This document shows positions 33,115 to 43,530 of a stretch of 64,000 nucleotides of DNA, piece by piece. The DNA is from Psococerastis gibbosa (Eukaryota > Arthropoda > Insecta > Psocodea > Psocidae), in the NCBI GenBank assembly GCA_963971405.1, contig OZ020490.1, positions 4,621,897-4,685,896 on the forward strand, read 5' to 3'. The position numbers and the translations under genes were made by a program. The notes beneath the pieces were generated by a model. That model was not told the DNA's origin and did not search any database. It saw nothing but the letters and a program-made list of their open reading frames with translations. How positions within the stretch are numbered: position 1 is the first letter of the stretch; each line of letters starts with the position of its first letter.

Positions 33115-33239
33115 TATTATGATTAAGGAGAATTACTATCACTTGAGCCCAACACGCTTTATTAAAAAATAATTATTAAGGAGTCTTGATGGATAAGTAC
33201 AAGGGAGTACAATAGGCTACAACGCTCAAGTCTACCCGA

Positions 33240-33600
33240 AGACATGGCACCGACAACTTTATTCTACTAAAGGGAAGGTTGCTGTTCAACCACTTACCGG
33301 ACCACATTAAGAGACTGCGTTCGGAGGCTAGGGAGTTCAGGCGAATATTACACACTGGTGGAGGGTGTGTTCTATTCGCTTGATGAGTTTTTGGGGAATG
33401 CGTAAATAATTTTGGCCGATTTGTTTCTTACAATTGACTAATTTTAAATTTTTTATTTTTTTATTTTATTATTGTTAGTTATTTAAGTTAAATGTTAGAT
33501 TTTAAGTGTTTTTAGTTTAGTTAAAATTGTATTGTACTGCATTGTACTGTGTGTTTCAATATAATTATTCATTCATTCAATTTATAGACTTAAATAAGAA
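33240..33600 (+). mobile_element. LINE 3' end: last codons and 3' UTR
   Basis: GRLLFNHLPDHIKRLRSEAR then EFRRIL, and in the next frame VFYSLDEFLGNA followed by a stop at 33412. This is the F..LP..IK...... FY..DEFL terminus of many LINE ORF2 proteins. The 3' UTR ends TATAATTATTCATTCATTCA, a likely tail. One frameshift lies between the two blocks. Confidence 0.65.
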
Positions 33601-34114
33601 AAAACGTACCCCAAAATAACAACAACAAAAAACCAGTTATATACGAGTATATGCGACTGAAGATGTCAGCCACAGAGCCGTATGAAACATCTGGTTGAAA
33701 ATAGTCGGTATTTCAAATTCATCGAATGCCTTTCAAACCGGAAAAATTACCCCTCTGTTAAATTCATTAAAAAGGACCAGCCTTGCCCACCCCTGTCGCC
33801 CTTCAAGCACCTGCCATGTTGTCGAAAAGGGCGGCATCCCATAACCGCAAGCGACCTTCCTCGCGGTACACCTGTACAGCATCACCCTCCCCCAACACGG
33901 AAATTTTATTTATTTATCCACGGAGGGGGATATTCAATATAGTGTTCACTTGAAGAGGGTGCGGTCGCCATTTTCAGGGGTGGATATATTAAATTTTTTC
34001 ATGTAGGATTACACTGTTAATAACTGAAGAGTGCAGGGGAATATCATCGTGTTTTATGGACCTAGGCTTATTTAAGTACTTATAGTATACGTCTCTTGTT
34101 GAATCACGCGCTTT

Positions 34115-34492
34115 GACGCACATTCCACCGACCGGCTAGGGCTATTTACAATTAAACAGTGACGTGGTAACAGAAATTCAAGACTTAGGCGGGATTTCCA
34201 CCGACCTCGCACTGCTGAATTGACGGAAATGTTTATTTTCCTCTATGCCATAGTTAAAATTGATCAATGATCATACAGTAAAATCACAAACAAACTAAAA
34301 TTAAAAAATGGCGTCATGGGATATGTTAAGTACAAACATTTTTATAGATTTCTATAAAAATAAAAATTCTAATTTCCGTCATTGTCATTTGCCTTCTGCA
34401 ATGCGAGGTCGGAGGAAACGCCACCTAAGTCTTGAATGTCTGCTACCACGTCACCGTTTTTGTAAATAGCCCTAGTCGATGGAATGGGCGCC
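34115..34492. mobile_element. Harbinger-like MITE, family D copy 2
   Basis: Ends CATTCCACCGACCGGCTAGG and TGGAATGGGCGCC; about 105-bp arms containing GTGACGTGGTA and CACCGACCTCGCACTGC. TTT on both sides (34112-34114, 34493-34495) as a 3-bp duplication. Centre includes AAAATGGCGTCATGGGATAT. Confidence 0.7.
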
Positions 34493-34566
34493 TTTGGAGG
34501 GGCTTGGTGCGACAGGCGAGAGGTCCTCACGGGCCGATGGAACCACCATAAGTCAAGTCTCTTGTT

Positions 34567-34722
34567 GAATGCCAACGACCCCATTGCTTTCAGACTTTAT
34601 TTGTATTGTTTCTGAGTGAATTTTTGGCCATTGTCAAACTGGTATACATTCTAGATGTCAACCTACACTGGCTAGAAGCGATAATGGACAAGCTGAGACA
34701 AGCTTACCATTGGCGCAATTTA
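34567..34722 (+). repeat. Repeat family C, shorter copy
   Basis: GAATGCCAACGACCCCATTG, GGCCATTGTCAAACTGGTAT, CTACACTGGCTAGAAGCGAT and ACAAGCTTACCATT match the copies at 20781 and 55406. A SINE-B begins eight bases after it. Confidence 0.6.
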
Positions 34723-34729
34723 CAGAACG

Positions 34730-34882
34730 GCCTTCGATGGCATAGTGGTAGTTTGTTCGTACTTGTGCAAGTTTTTACATGTCATGAGATCGGTGATCTG
34801 TCGTAACTCAACACAGGCATTACCTACAGATGCGACTGAAGATGTTATTCGGATACATTCATTGAATTGTTTCTATGCGAAT
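34730..34882 (+). repeat. SINE-B copy
   Basis: CCTTCGATGGCATAGTGGTA, GTACTTGTGCAAGTTTTTAC, GATCTGTCGTAACTCAACAC, GATACATTCATTGAATTGTT. Complete except for the end of the 3' tail. Confidence 0.65.
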
Positions 34883-34902
34883 AATGTAGTGGATATTTAA
34901 AA

Positions 34903-35037
34903 GGCGCTTATTACACCTACGTCAATAGTCAATAGTAAATGTGGTATTGACGTGGTAGCAGACATTTTTAGAATGTCTTTAATATCTGCTACCACGTCAA
35001 TACCACATTTACAATTGACGTAGGTGGAATAAGCGCC
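34903..35037. mobile_element. 135-bp hairpin MITE (P2)
   Basis: Left GGCGCTTATTACACCTACGT and right ACGTAGGTGGAATAAGCGCC. Nearly the whole element is two arms (TGTGGTATTGACGTGGTAGC / inverse); the left arm has an extra 7-bp AGTCAAT repeat. Shares TGACGTGGTAGCAGACA with P1 and family D. Confidence 0.75.
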
Positions 35038-35159
35038 TTATCCATAAACTCGGCATTAGCAGTAGATAGATAGAAAACCGTGTGTTTCTCAACAAAATAT
35101 AGGTGGACATAAAATTACAAGCTGTGCCCGAACATATGTACACGAACATATGTACAGAA

Positions 35160-35312
35160 TGTATGACTTCTTCATCTTCTGGCTGTACAGCTCTTTGATA
35201 AGCTTTGGCCTGCTCTACAAAACTCCTCCAGTCATCTCGGTTTTGTACAACGCTCCACAATCTACGGACTCCCAACTCGCGAAGATCAGCTTCCTATTCA
35301 TCCATCCAATGT
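35160..35312 (-). mobile_element. LINE fragment: terminal codons
   Basis: The minus strand reads WMDE, a stop, then EADLRELGVRRLWSVVQNRD followed by DWRSFVEQAKAYQRAVQ. This matches the C-terminal EADL..LG.RRWR..A.DR..WR...A motif of certain LINE proteins. One in-frame stop shows decay. Confidence 0.65.
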
Positions 35313-35898
35313 TTTCGAGTTTCAAGAAGAATCAAAGCGTTTCCAAAGAGCTATGTTAACATAACTTAGTGAATATACTGTATATAAACGCATACGTATC
35401 TATAAGCTTGGCATTAGTAGTGCACGAACAGTTACAGAATGTATGACGCCTAGGCATATCATCACAGGTACGGTACCTGACCTTTGGTAACCCCAAGGTG
35501 ATGCTGAGCACCAGCCCAGAGTGTATTTTATACGTAATCACGTCTTACAGTGTGGGAGGGGTCACTATGAAAGCGGAAAGAACGACGCCCCATGCCTATA
35601 CAAACGATCACAATACCTTAAAATTTGAGGAGAGAGTCAGCCAGGTACAATATATATGTTTTATGAATCACTTCGGCTTAGTCCAGTTGATAGAGAACTG
35701 GAATATGTATCCGTGTATCGGAAGCTGGAGGTTCGAGACTAGAAATGCTCAACCTCAAATTTTCTTAAATATATAAATAAATAATCATTTATATGCAAAC
35801 AGACCTAAAAGTCCAAATAAATGCAAATCACAGAAAATCCAATAAAATTTAAATTCCTTCATGGTATAATTTTGTTTTACTAAGTTACATTGGATATC

Positions 35899-36510
35899 AG
35901 GGGTTCCCAAATTGTGGTCCGTGAACATGTGTGGACATACTGGGCTGCATTGTCTTTTCATTGATAGTTAGCCTTGCGTACACACTTTATTAGTGACTTT
36001 GAACGCCTTCTGATATACATCAGGGGTTCCCAAACTGTGGTCCACCTGCATATGTATATCAAGTGGTCCACGGGCCTAAGTAAGAAATAAGAAAATAAAA
36101 CAGCTGAATTATTGGATTTTTTTTTAAAGTAAAAGATTAACCGCATACAAACAATTTAATGAATGTATCCGATTGACCTCTTCAGTCGCCTCTGTAGGTT
36201 AGTACCCGTGTTGCGTTACGACACGTCTCCGATGGCATGGCGTGTGAAGATTCGCACAAGTGCAAGCACGTTACCACCTGGCCATCGAAGTCGATGCAGT
36301 AAGTCTTGGCACTTGATTGATTGATTGATTGACTGAACTATAAAATCCACCCGATACCAGTTCTAAACATTTAGTTAAATATTAGCACGTAATTTTAGGC
36401 ACAAGCTACTTGATCTTGGTCATTGAAGGGAACAATTTTATCACAGCCATGGGAGTCCACGGAAAATCGTAAAATAATCTAGTGGTCCACGACAAAAAGA
36501 TTTGGGAACC
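35899..36510. mobile_element. hAT-like element CAGGGGTTCCCAAAC, with SINE-B inside
   Basis: CAGGGGTTCCCAAACTGTGG at 36022 and TTTGGGAACCCC at about 36500-36509 are inverse; a second partial left end CAGGGGTTCCCAAATTGTGG lies at 35899. These are typical hAT termini. SINE-B (36130-36302, minus) sits within. I found no convincing 8-bp duplication, partly because another foldback abuts the right end. Confidence 0.65.
36130..36302 (-). repeat. SINE-B nested in hAT-like element
   Basis: Inverse of SINE-B: TTTACTTTAAAA-type tail, AATGAATGTATCCGATTGAC, GTTACGACACGTCTCCGATG, ACGTTACCACCTGGCCATCG, AAGTCGATGCAGT. Nearly full length. Confidence 0.7.
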
Positions 36511-36673
36511 CCAGCAGCCTGATCGAGGCGATTATAATACAGGGGTTAGATAAATACCCGAGGATTATAACTGTAAACAAACAAATTTTGAATAGCACTT
36601 TCCATTATAAAATTATCTTGTTTTTATTACCAGGGGATTAAATAAATACTCGCCTCGATCAGGCTGCTGGTCT
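36510..36673. mobile_element. Foldback, family M
   Basis: CAGCAGCCTGATCGAGGCGA at the left is exactly inverse to TCGCCTCGATCAGGCTGCTG at the right. Inside, ATTTTGAATAGCACTTTCCA also occurs at about 26530. Related single ends: 3115-3155, 20294-20340, 26989-27028. Confidence 0.65.
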
Positions 36674-36949
36674 ATATACTAATATTACAAAGTTATATTG
36701 GATTTTACTAAGTTCTTATGGATGTTAGACTGGATAATAGCACCACGGCTGACTGCCTATGCTCGGGTTTATGCTATCGCTAAGGCTAAATGTTATGTTT
36801 TCAATTAATCAGACATAAAATCTACGGAATGTGGAATATGAATATATTAAATGCATGCTACACTTTATTATTTTAAATACTTTTATTTTGAGGCATTGTT
36901 TTTTATATGATAGTAGTAGAATGGTTGAACACAGTCCCAGGCCACGGTG

Positions 36950-37105
36950 TGGGCCCATAGGACAGTGGACCTCCTGATTATAGTGGATTCCGAACCACTT
37001 GGGAAACACAGTGAAGTCACACGATTAGTTCGGAGGTGACCAGGACAAGTCCTACCATGTTTCCCTTCCCTACCGGCACTGTGCACACGACCAAGTTATC
37101 TGCAT
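36950..37105 (-). repeat. SINE-C fragment
   Basis: GTGGACCTCCTGATTATAGT, GGATTCCGAACCACTTGGGA, TCGGAGGTGACCAGGAC and CACTGTGCACACGACCAAG. Part of the middle is deleted. Confidence 0.6.
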
Positions 37106-37217
37106 CTTTGAACCTGCTGATGATAAGTATACATGTTTTATATACATATTTTTGTATAATACCCGACCATGATAGGATGGCACTCGGAACACTATGCTTG
37201 TTCGAAAACTTGCATAA

Positions 37218-38388
37218 GGCGGCTATTCCATATGTCAATAATCCGTCATTTGTGAATTAAAAATTCATGAGATTTTTTTTTTACTCTATGACATTCTTGA
37301 TTTTAATTTCCTCGTGCTAAAATTGATCAAACATCATAGAGTAAAATGACGCGTCGCAAACAATAACAAACTGAAATTAAACAATGGCGTCGTCTAGAGA
37401 AGATAAATTATTTAAATTAATTTCTTGAGAACGAATGAATTATTTCGTAGTTTAAATCATAAAAGGCGTATTTTGTTACACGAATATTTTACATTTGAAC
37501 ACAAATCCGTATTAGAAGTTGGACCAATCAGGGAACAGGAGGAAAAGAAGCAAAAAAAAATGCAACAAAATGAGCGTATTGTGATATTCAAATATTATAT
37601 TCTAAGCAATAGACATGAATTCAAATTAAAGGCGCCAATCCAAAATTTGAAGAAAATAAGTGATATCAACATCACCCATTATAAAAAATAACTTAAAACA
37701 ACTAACTAAAAAAAATAAAGAACCAGTAGAAATTGGGCTGATGGGCCGTGGTTGATTTGAAAGTTGATTATGGAAGTTGACTTTCATATCGACTATGAAC
37801 CATCAGCCCATTTTCTACTGATTCTTCATATGACTCTGGCCGCGAAAGCCTTTGCAGTTACATTTCAAAAAATAAACCCTATAAAAAGTCACACCAACAG
37901 CATAATATTAACCATTAACACGATAGTCATCACAAATCCAAGATGTCAGCCTAGCGTAAACAAATTTTTGTAAGCCAAAATCGTGGCAAAACTAAAAAAA
38001 ACTTATCAGAAAAAAAAGAAATGAATATCTGATCTACCTCCCAACCAAGATTAAATATTATTGAATACATAATACTAATCCTGTTCTCTAATCCGGGTTA
38101 AGAATCGAACATTTAATACGCTCCGCCCCCTTTGGTAACAAAATGCACCAAATCCAGTAATCCAAATTCGAATTCGTGTAACAAAATACGCCTAAAATCT
38201 CTTGTAGATTATAAAATTAAAAGAAAAACGGCGGGCAAACTTGCAAATTTGGAAAAACTTCAAGAAAAAAAAGATCAATTGTTGAAAACAAGTGGAATGG
38301 GGTGTAAAAATAAATAATGCAACATTGATGATTTTCCGTGCATTACAAATTCAAATATGAAGTAAAATTGACAGATGGAATAGCCGCC
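37218..38388. mobile_element. 1.17-kb Harbinger-like element (P3)
   Basis: Ends GGCGGCTATTCCATATGTCA and inverse TGACAGATGGAATAGCCGCC. Near 37330-37390 it reads AAAATTGATCAAACATCATA..AAACAATGGCGTCGTC, clearly homologous to the centre of the family D MITEs (AAAATTGATCAATGATCATA..ATGGCGTC). Short open frames (37425-37691 and 38132-38317) encode lysine-rich peptides that I cannot assign; no DDE transposase motif is visible. A ~102-bp palindrome at 37724-37825 (AGTAGAAATTGGGCTGATGG / inverse) is probably a later insert. Confidence 0.65.
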
Positions 38389-38521
38389 TTAGCTAGGAAA
38401 AAATTAAAATTTCTTGTTCTGATGATTTACCATAGGTAAGTAGGCACCTCCCGCACCTCGGGTTCAATATTTCCGGAAAAAGGTAGCTTGCATGGCGATC
38501 TACAGGAAAGATTGTTCGTAA

Positions 38522-38906
38522 GGTGCCCATTCCACCGACCGGCTAGGGCTATTTACAAAGACAGTGACGTGGTAGCAGAAATTCAAGACTTAGGCGGGGT
38601 TTCCATCGACCTCGCATTGCAGAATTGACGGAAATGTTTATTTTCCTCTATGCTATAGTTAAAATTGATCAATGATCATACAGTAAAATCACAAACAAAC
38701 AAACTAAAATTAAAAAAATGGCGCCATGGGATATGTTAAGTACAAACATTTTAATTGATTTCTATAAAAAGAAAAATTCTAATTTCCGACAATGTCATTT
38801 GCATTCTGCAATGCGAGGTCGGTGGAAACGTCACCTAAGTCTTGAATGTCTGCTACCACGTCACCGTTTTTGTAAATAGCCCTAGCCGGTCGGTGGAATG
38901 GGCGCC
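38522..38906. mobile_element. Harbinger-like MITE, family D copy 3, complete
   Basis: Ends GGTGCCCATTCCACCGACCG and inverse CGGTCGGTGGAATGGGCGCC; TAA on both sides (38519-38521, 38907-38909). Arms of ~105 bp pair through GGCTAGGGCTATTTACAAA, GTGACGTGGTAGCAGA and CGACCTCGCATTGCAGAATT. Best reference copy of the family. Confidence 0.8.
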
Positions 38907-38909
38907 TAA

Positions 38910-39800
38910 GTGAGAGCTAGTTTATTCAGATTTCTGACCTAGTTAGCGCTGAAAAATTCAACCGCATGGCCGAGACTGCTTCTAAGCATAAAAACTTGAC
39001 ACATAACTTACAGGGGTAAAATATAAACGCTATAAATACATACATAAAATAATGTGTTTTTGGCAATTATTTACTTTAGTTCCAAACAATTCCAAAAACC
39101 ACTTGTGGCAGCTAGAGCAAATAATTACCAGTAAATATTTATACTATGATAATTACCGCATTTTTCAACTAGAGTTAGTATGGACAGTGTATACATACTG
39201 TACGTTGGCTAAAAAATGGCAGCATTGCAGGTAGGTGCTTAGGCCTAAATAGATAATTTGTCAGGTAGCGTTATCGTAGTTTCCTTATTTAATAGCATTT
39301 TTAGCTGGAAAGTAGCCTAATGCGGGCAGATACAGAATGAACAACAGTATAGGCTACTTGTAAGTGTAATGATTAACCAATGTTATGACCACCATAGTGG
39401 ACAAGGCGTCCATTTTTAGACAAAGCATACCTTAGGTAGCTTGTTACCTGACCGATTTTCAGGTAAAACCCACAAATATCAAAGAAAAACTGATGCCATA
39501 CCTCGTTAATAGCCGTTCACGTCAGTCTAAAAACTTAATCCAACAAAAACAACACAAAATTGTGGAAAACCAAGGCAGAAATTACAGTTAAACAATCTTC
39601 AAACGCACTGACGCAAACCTACACGCAAGACGACGCGAAGGCAACTGAAAAAATGGCGGTTCGGCGCTCTGCACTCTGCGGATTTGTTGAGGATCCCTCT
39701 CCAGGTATGAGGCAAGTCGCTATGTTTAGCTTACGCATAGCGAGTTCTGTTGTTAAATTTTCTTGGAAATTACTTATCGTAGTTTATTCATATTACTTAT
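38910..39800. other. No gene supported
   Basis: A 98-codon open frame (39560-39856) includes AATGGCGGTTCGGCG and a possible donor CAG|GTATGAGG at 39704, but the protein resembles nothing I know and the frame runs into the foldback at 39801. Not called. Confidence 0.35.
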
Positions 39801-40202
39801 TTAAGAGGACATGCTACGTAGAAAATGAGCACCCCATAATTTGTTGTTTTTATTGACTTTTTATTTTTTATTTAATTAACAATGCAAGTCATTAAAAATT
39901 TGGCTCATGGAAGTTGTAGAAGACTGCTTCATGCATCATGTAATAGGCCTATTAAATTTTTGGTACCTTAGTTCTTTCATAAATACCAGAACGGACTAAA
40001 ATTATGCGTATTCTGGGATTTTTGGAAGAACTACAAAACCGAAAAGCAAAAATACTCGATTATATGATGCACGAAGTAGTCTTCTACAACTTCCATGAGC
40101 CAAATCTTAAATGACTTGCTTTGTTAATTAAATAAAAAATAAAAAGTCCATAAAAACAACAAATTTTGGGGTGCTCATTTTCTATGTAGCATGTCCTCTT
40201 AA
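39801..40202. mobile_element. Long-inverted-repeat foldback, family N copy 2
   Basis: TTAAGAGGACATGCTACGTA is inverse to the right end ATGTAGCATGTCCTCTTAA (one difference). Arms pair through GAAAATGAGCACCCCA, TTTTTATTTAATTAAC and GTTGTAGAAGACTGCTTCAT. The inner arm matches copy 1 while the outer ~60 bp is unrelated. Confidence 0.8.
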
Positions 40203-40299
40203 TAAGAATGGCATTGCTTAATAGGTAAGGTATGAAGTGCCTATTATTCATTACCGTAGCTGCTGTAAGTATTCATTGTTATTTTTTATTTATAAATAT

Positions 40300-40470
40300 A
40301 AATAAATAAATAGTGACTTCTATTACTATGCCCACTCTTACACTCAACTAGGAAAGCCCGGGACCGTCTGCTTTACATGCCCCCCGAAGGATGGCCAGAA
40401 AATGTACAGTGTGGGATTCGAACCAACAACGTTTCCGGTGTAAGTCGGAGTCTGCACCACTACTCCACAT
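40300..40470 (-). repeat. SINE-A with internal deletion
   Basis: Tail AAATAAATAAATAGTGACTT, TCTTACACTCAACTAGGAAA, GCCAGAAAATGTACAGTGTG, GGATTCGAACCAACAACG and CACCACTACTCCACATT. The segment around CTCCGCTAGGTTGGC is missing. Confidence 0.65.
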
Positions 40471-40494
40471 TATTTATAATCAATGGTTAGATTT

Positions 40495-40600
40495 ATTAAC
40501 GTGTTAGCGTCTGACCGGGGCGAGGTCAGGAAATGGGTTCGGGGCGGCCCCTTAAGGACCGGGGAAGAAGAAGGTGAGATTTGTAGAATTAAGGCTAAAT
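40495..40600 (+). mobile_element. LINE fragment, same tail as 1990-2280
   Basis: Plus strand reads VLASDRGEVRKWVRGGPLRT, closely matching LASDRGEFRKWVRGNPTPP of the copy at 2 kb. Only this terminus is kept. Confidence 0.6.
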
Positions 40601-40649
40601 GAATAAATGATGAAGAAGCAGAATCCGGGATGATAGGCCGTGGTCGATC

Positions 40650-40730
40650 GTGGTCACCGATCGCATGATGTGTAGAGACTCGCACAAGTACGAACAAGCC
40701 ACTATTATGCTATCGAAGTCGTTGAAAGCC
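40650..40730 (-). repeat. SINE-B head
   Basis: TCACCGATCGCATGATG, GTAGAGACTCGCACAAGTAC, AAGCCACTATTATGCTATCG, the inverse of the SINE-B head. Confidence 0.5.
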
Positions 40731-40999
40731 TGGTAAGCCTAGGCTAGGTTTTATAATAGGTTTTACTCGATTGATAGATGGTATATACAGTAGGTAGGTA
40801 GCTTAGGTAGGTACTTATAGGATTTGGCTGCCACCAATCTGGGCCACCATGATTCTCAAGACTCAAAGCTTTTAAGACTCTGCACCTAATTTCTGCATAT
40901 TTCTGCTTATGCAACTTTGCTAAATTTATCTAATAATATAATAAGCAAGGTATGTACGGTACCGGTATATTAGGCCTAAATTATTTTAGCAACAAATTA

Positions 41000-41882
41000 A
41001 AAGAACTGGTCCGAGTTTACTCGAACATGCTTTCCAATTCATCAAAATTCGTAGGACAGAGAAAATGAGTAATTTCATGGTAAATAATTTTCCTATGGTT
41101 AAATTTCTCGGGGGGGGGGGGGGGGGGGGGGGTTGTTCACCTGACGAAACTGGAGGTGAGGTAAATCCTGGATAGGTCAGACCAACACATTACAACACAG
41201 CAATAATGGCAGGGCACGCAATGCATTTGAGCGTGCATTTTCAATTTTTTCAAGAAAATTTTTTTTGCACAAAACCAAATAGTTTTTTGGGAAAGCAACC
41301 CGTCCGACTGTCCAGTTTCGTTACTCAATTTAACACCTAAAACATGCCTGAAGGTAGAAATCATCGATAGAAAGGTTTAGCAGAAAAAATTATTTTTTAG
41401 TCATTTTTCATTAAAAATGTAGTTATTATTATTTTTTTACCCCCAGAAGCAAACTATCAAGGGGCAAGCGACCCCCCGCATTGTGTCAAAATTAATAACG
41501 ACTACAGTATATGTGAATTTAAAATAAATCGTTGGAGCCATTTTTGAGAAATAATTTTTTTATAAATTATTTTCGAGTTTTTTTGAAAATAAACCCCCCC
41601 CCCCCCCCCCACAAATTGAGTGAGCCCAAATTAAAAAAATCGTCCGAGGTATGATTTTTGTGAACCTATATGCCAAATTTCAACAAAATCGACCGAGTAG
41701 TTTGCCCGGAAATCGATGAACAGACAGAGTGGCAGACAGAGCGACAGACAGACAGACATTTCGTAAAAACCACTTTTTTGGGTTCCTGGGACCTCAAAAC
41801 GTGTAAATCCGTTTAAATCTCGGAATCGAAAATTTCGACCATCACAAAGCTTTCCTTATACTACGTATAAATTGGAAAGCAA
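41000..41882 (+). repeat. Family E, full-length copy
   Basis: AAGAACTGGTCCGAGTTTAC at the start, a 22-base G run, GAGGTGAGGTAAATCCTGGA, the C run before AAATTGAGTGAGCCC, the GACAGACAGACA tract and the terminal hairpin, all in the family order. Confidence 0.85.
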
Positions 41883-42104
41883 TAAATTCCCTCGGAAGTG
41901 GAAAACAACGCCGTGACACGACAACCCAACGCAATTCTACGCCTAAGCAATGGATACCCTTTCATGATCACTGCACTGTTTGCGATATTGTGGTCCGCAA
42001 CACGCCTGGCAGACTGGTATTTTCCCTACAAATGAAGGTAAGGTAAGTTTGGGTGGCCCCATAGCGCCCTGTCAGAAATTCATCCTTTAATATAGAGCCT
42101 GGAT

Positions 42105-43530
42105 GTTTCACCTTTCGGTTCGATTTCCAACGCTTTTAAGCAACCCTGTGAGCCTGGCGGGGAGAGTGAGCCTGTTTCTTAACTTGAGACGCCCTAAGGG
42201 CAGGTACTTCACCTCAGAAGGGGAATTGACTGACAATGTTGGACCTCCTGGTTATAAGTTATTGGATTCCGAACCACTTGGGGAGCATAGCGTGGTAAAG
42301 TCACACGATTAATTCGAAGGCGACCTTATCTACACTCTCCAGTCAGAAGGGTGCCTACATTTTTGCTTTCCAATTTATACGTAGTATAAGGAAAGCTTTG
42401 TGATGGTCAAAATTTTCGATTCCGAGATTTAAATGGATTTACACGTTTTGAGGTCCCAGGAACCCAAAAACGTGGTTTTTACGAAATGTCTGTCTGTCGC
42501 TCTGTCGCTCTGTCTGTCGCTCTGTCTGTCTGTCTGTTCGTCGATTTCCGGGCAAACTACTCAGCCAATTTTGATGAAATTCGGCATGTAGGTTCACAAA
42601 AATCATACCTCGGGTTCATTTTTTTTATTATGGGCTATCTCAATTGGGGGGGGGGGGGGGGTTTATTTTCAAAAAAAAAACTCCAAAAAAGGTCTAAAAA
42701 AAATTATTTATCCGAAACGGCTCCAACGATTTCTTTTAAATTCACATATATTGTAGTCGTTACTATTGTTGACAAAATGCGGAGGGTCGCTTGCCTCTTG
42801 ATGGTTTGCTTCTGGGGGTAAAACAATAAAAATAACCAAATTTTAATGAAAAATGACTAAAAAATAATTTTTCTGTGAAACCTTTCCATCGATGATTTCT
42901 ACCTTCAGGCATGTTTTAGGTGTTAAATTGAGTAACGAAACCGGACAGATTGCTTTCCCAAAAAACTATTTGGTTTTGTGCAAAAAAAATGTTTTTGAAA
43001 AAATGATAGAAAATTCACGGTCAAATGCATTCCGTGCCCTGCCATTATTGCTGTGTGGTAATTTGTTGATCTGACCTATCTAGAATTTACCTCACCACCT
43101 GTGAGGTCAGGTGGACAACCCCCCCCCCCCCCCCCGAGATATTCAAAAATTTAACCATTGAAAATTATTTACCATGAAATTACTCATTTTCTTCATCTAC
43201 TCATTGATAAATTGGAAAGCATGTTCGAGTAAACTCGGACCGGTTCTTGGGGAAATTGAGTTATGACTTATGAACAGATTTAGGTACCTTGTAGTAAGCT
43301 CTAAATTTGCATGTGACGAAAAAAAAATTCGATTTTGAAAACAAGGGCAGAAATTTTCGATTAGAAGGGCATATCTGACTGTTTGTTATGAGCATAAGCA
43401 TCGTTAAAAGCAATTATGTCGAAATTTAGTTTTTAATGATACGCCCTTCTGACTTTAGGGTGACGATATCTCGACACACACTGAAAGGTAAACTAACTGG
43501 TAGTCTCAGCGCGTTATCATGTCCCCCTGA
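42105..43530 (-). repeat. SINE-C (minus) split by a ~1.1-kb insertion
   Basis: First part 42105-42330 (AACCCTGTGAGCCTGGCGGG, CTCCTGGTTATAAG, GATTCCGAACCACTTGGGG, TCACACGATTAATTCG), second part 43470-43530 (TCGACACACACTG, TGGTAGTCTCAGCGCGTTAT). Between them lies material bounded by AGTCAGAAGGGTG (42341) and inverse CGCCCTTCTGACT (43454), which includes a family E copy. Confidence 0.6.
42363..43248 (-). repeat. Family E, full-length minus-strand copy
   Basis: Inverse of the plus copies: begins GCTTTCCAATTTATACGTAG, long TGTC/TGTCGC tract, two G/C runs, and ends CTCGGACCGGTTCTT. Short frames conserved with other copies (FRHVLGVKLSNETG) follow from nucleotide identity. Confidence 0.85.

Larger units (their letters stand above)
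32300..33800. repeat. Dispersed duplication with one occupied MITE site
   Basis: GTACAATAGGCTACAACG (32315 and 33207), TACCCCAAAATAA and CAGTTATGTACGAGTATATG (32357-32403; 33608-33650), and CCGGAAAAATTACCCCTCTG (32701; 33740) occur twice in the same order. The first copy carries a MITE at 32420-32637 that is absent from the second; the second carries extra LINE and TTA-microsatellite material (33062-33600). Confidence 0.7.

Noticed and set aside
33062-33122. Long TTA microsatellite as a special structure
   Set aside because: Ordinary simple repeat; several others of the same kind occur in the window.
39560-39856. Possible first exon with ATGGCGGTTCGG and a donor-like CAG|GTATGAG
   Set aside because: The protein has no recognisable feature, there is no partner exon, and the frame continues into a foldback element.
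42892-43074. A peptide (FRHVLGVKLSNETG..) open in three family E copies, and another (MMVEIFDSEISTDL..) open in several
   Set aside because: The frames follow from high DNA identity among copies; the second runs through an ACAGAC/TGTC tract, and the frames are interrupted or different in older copies. Not genes.
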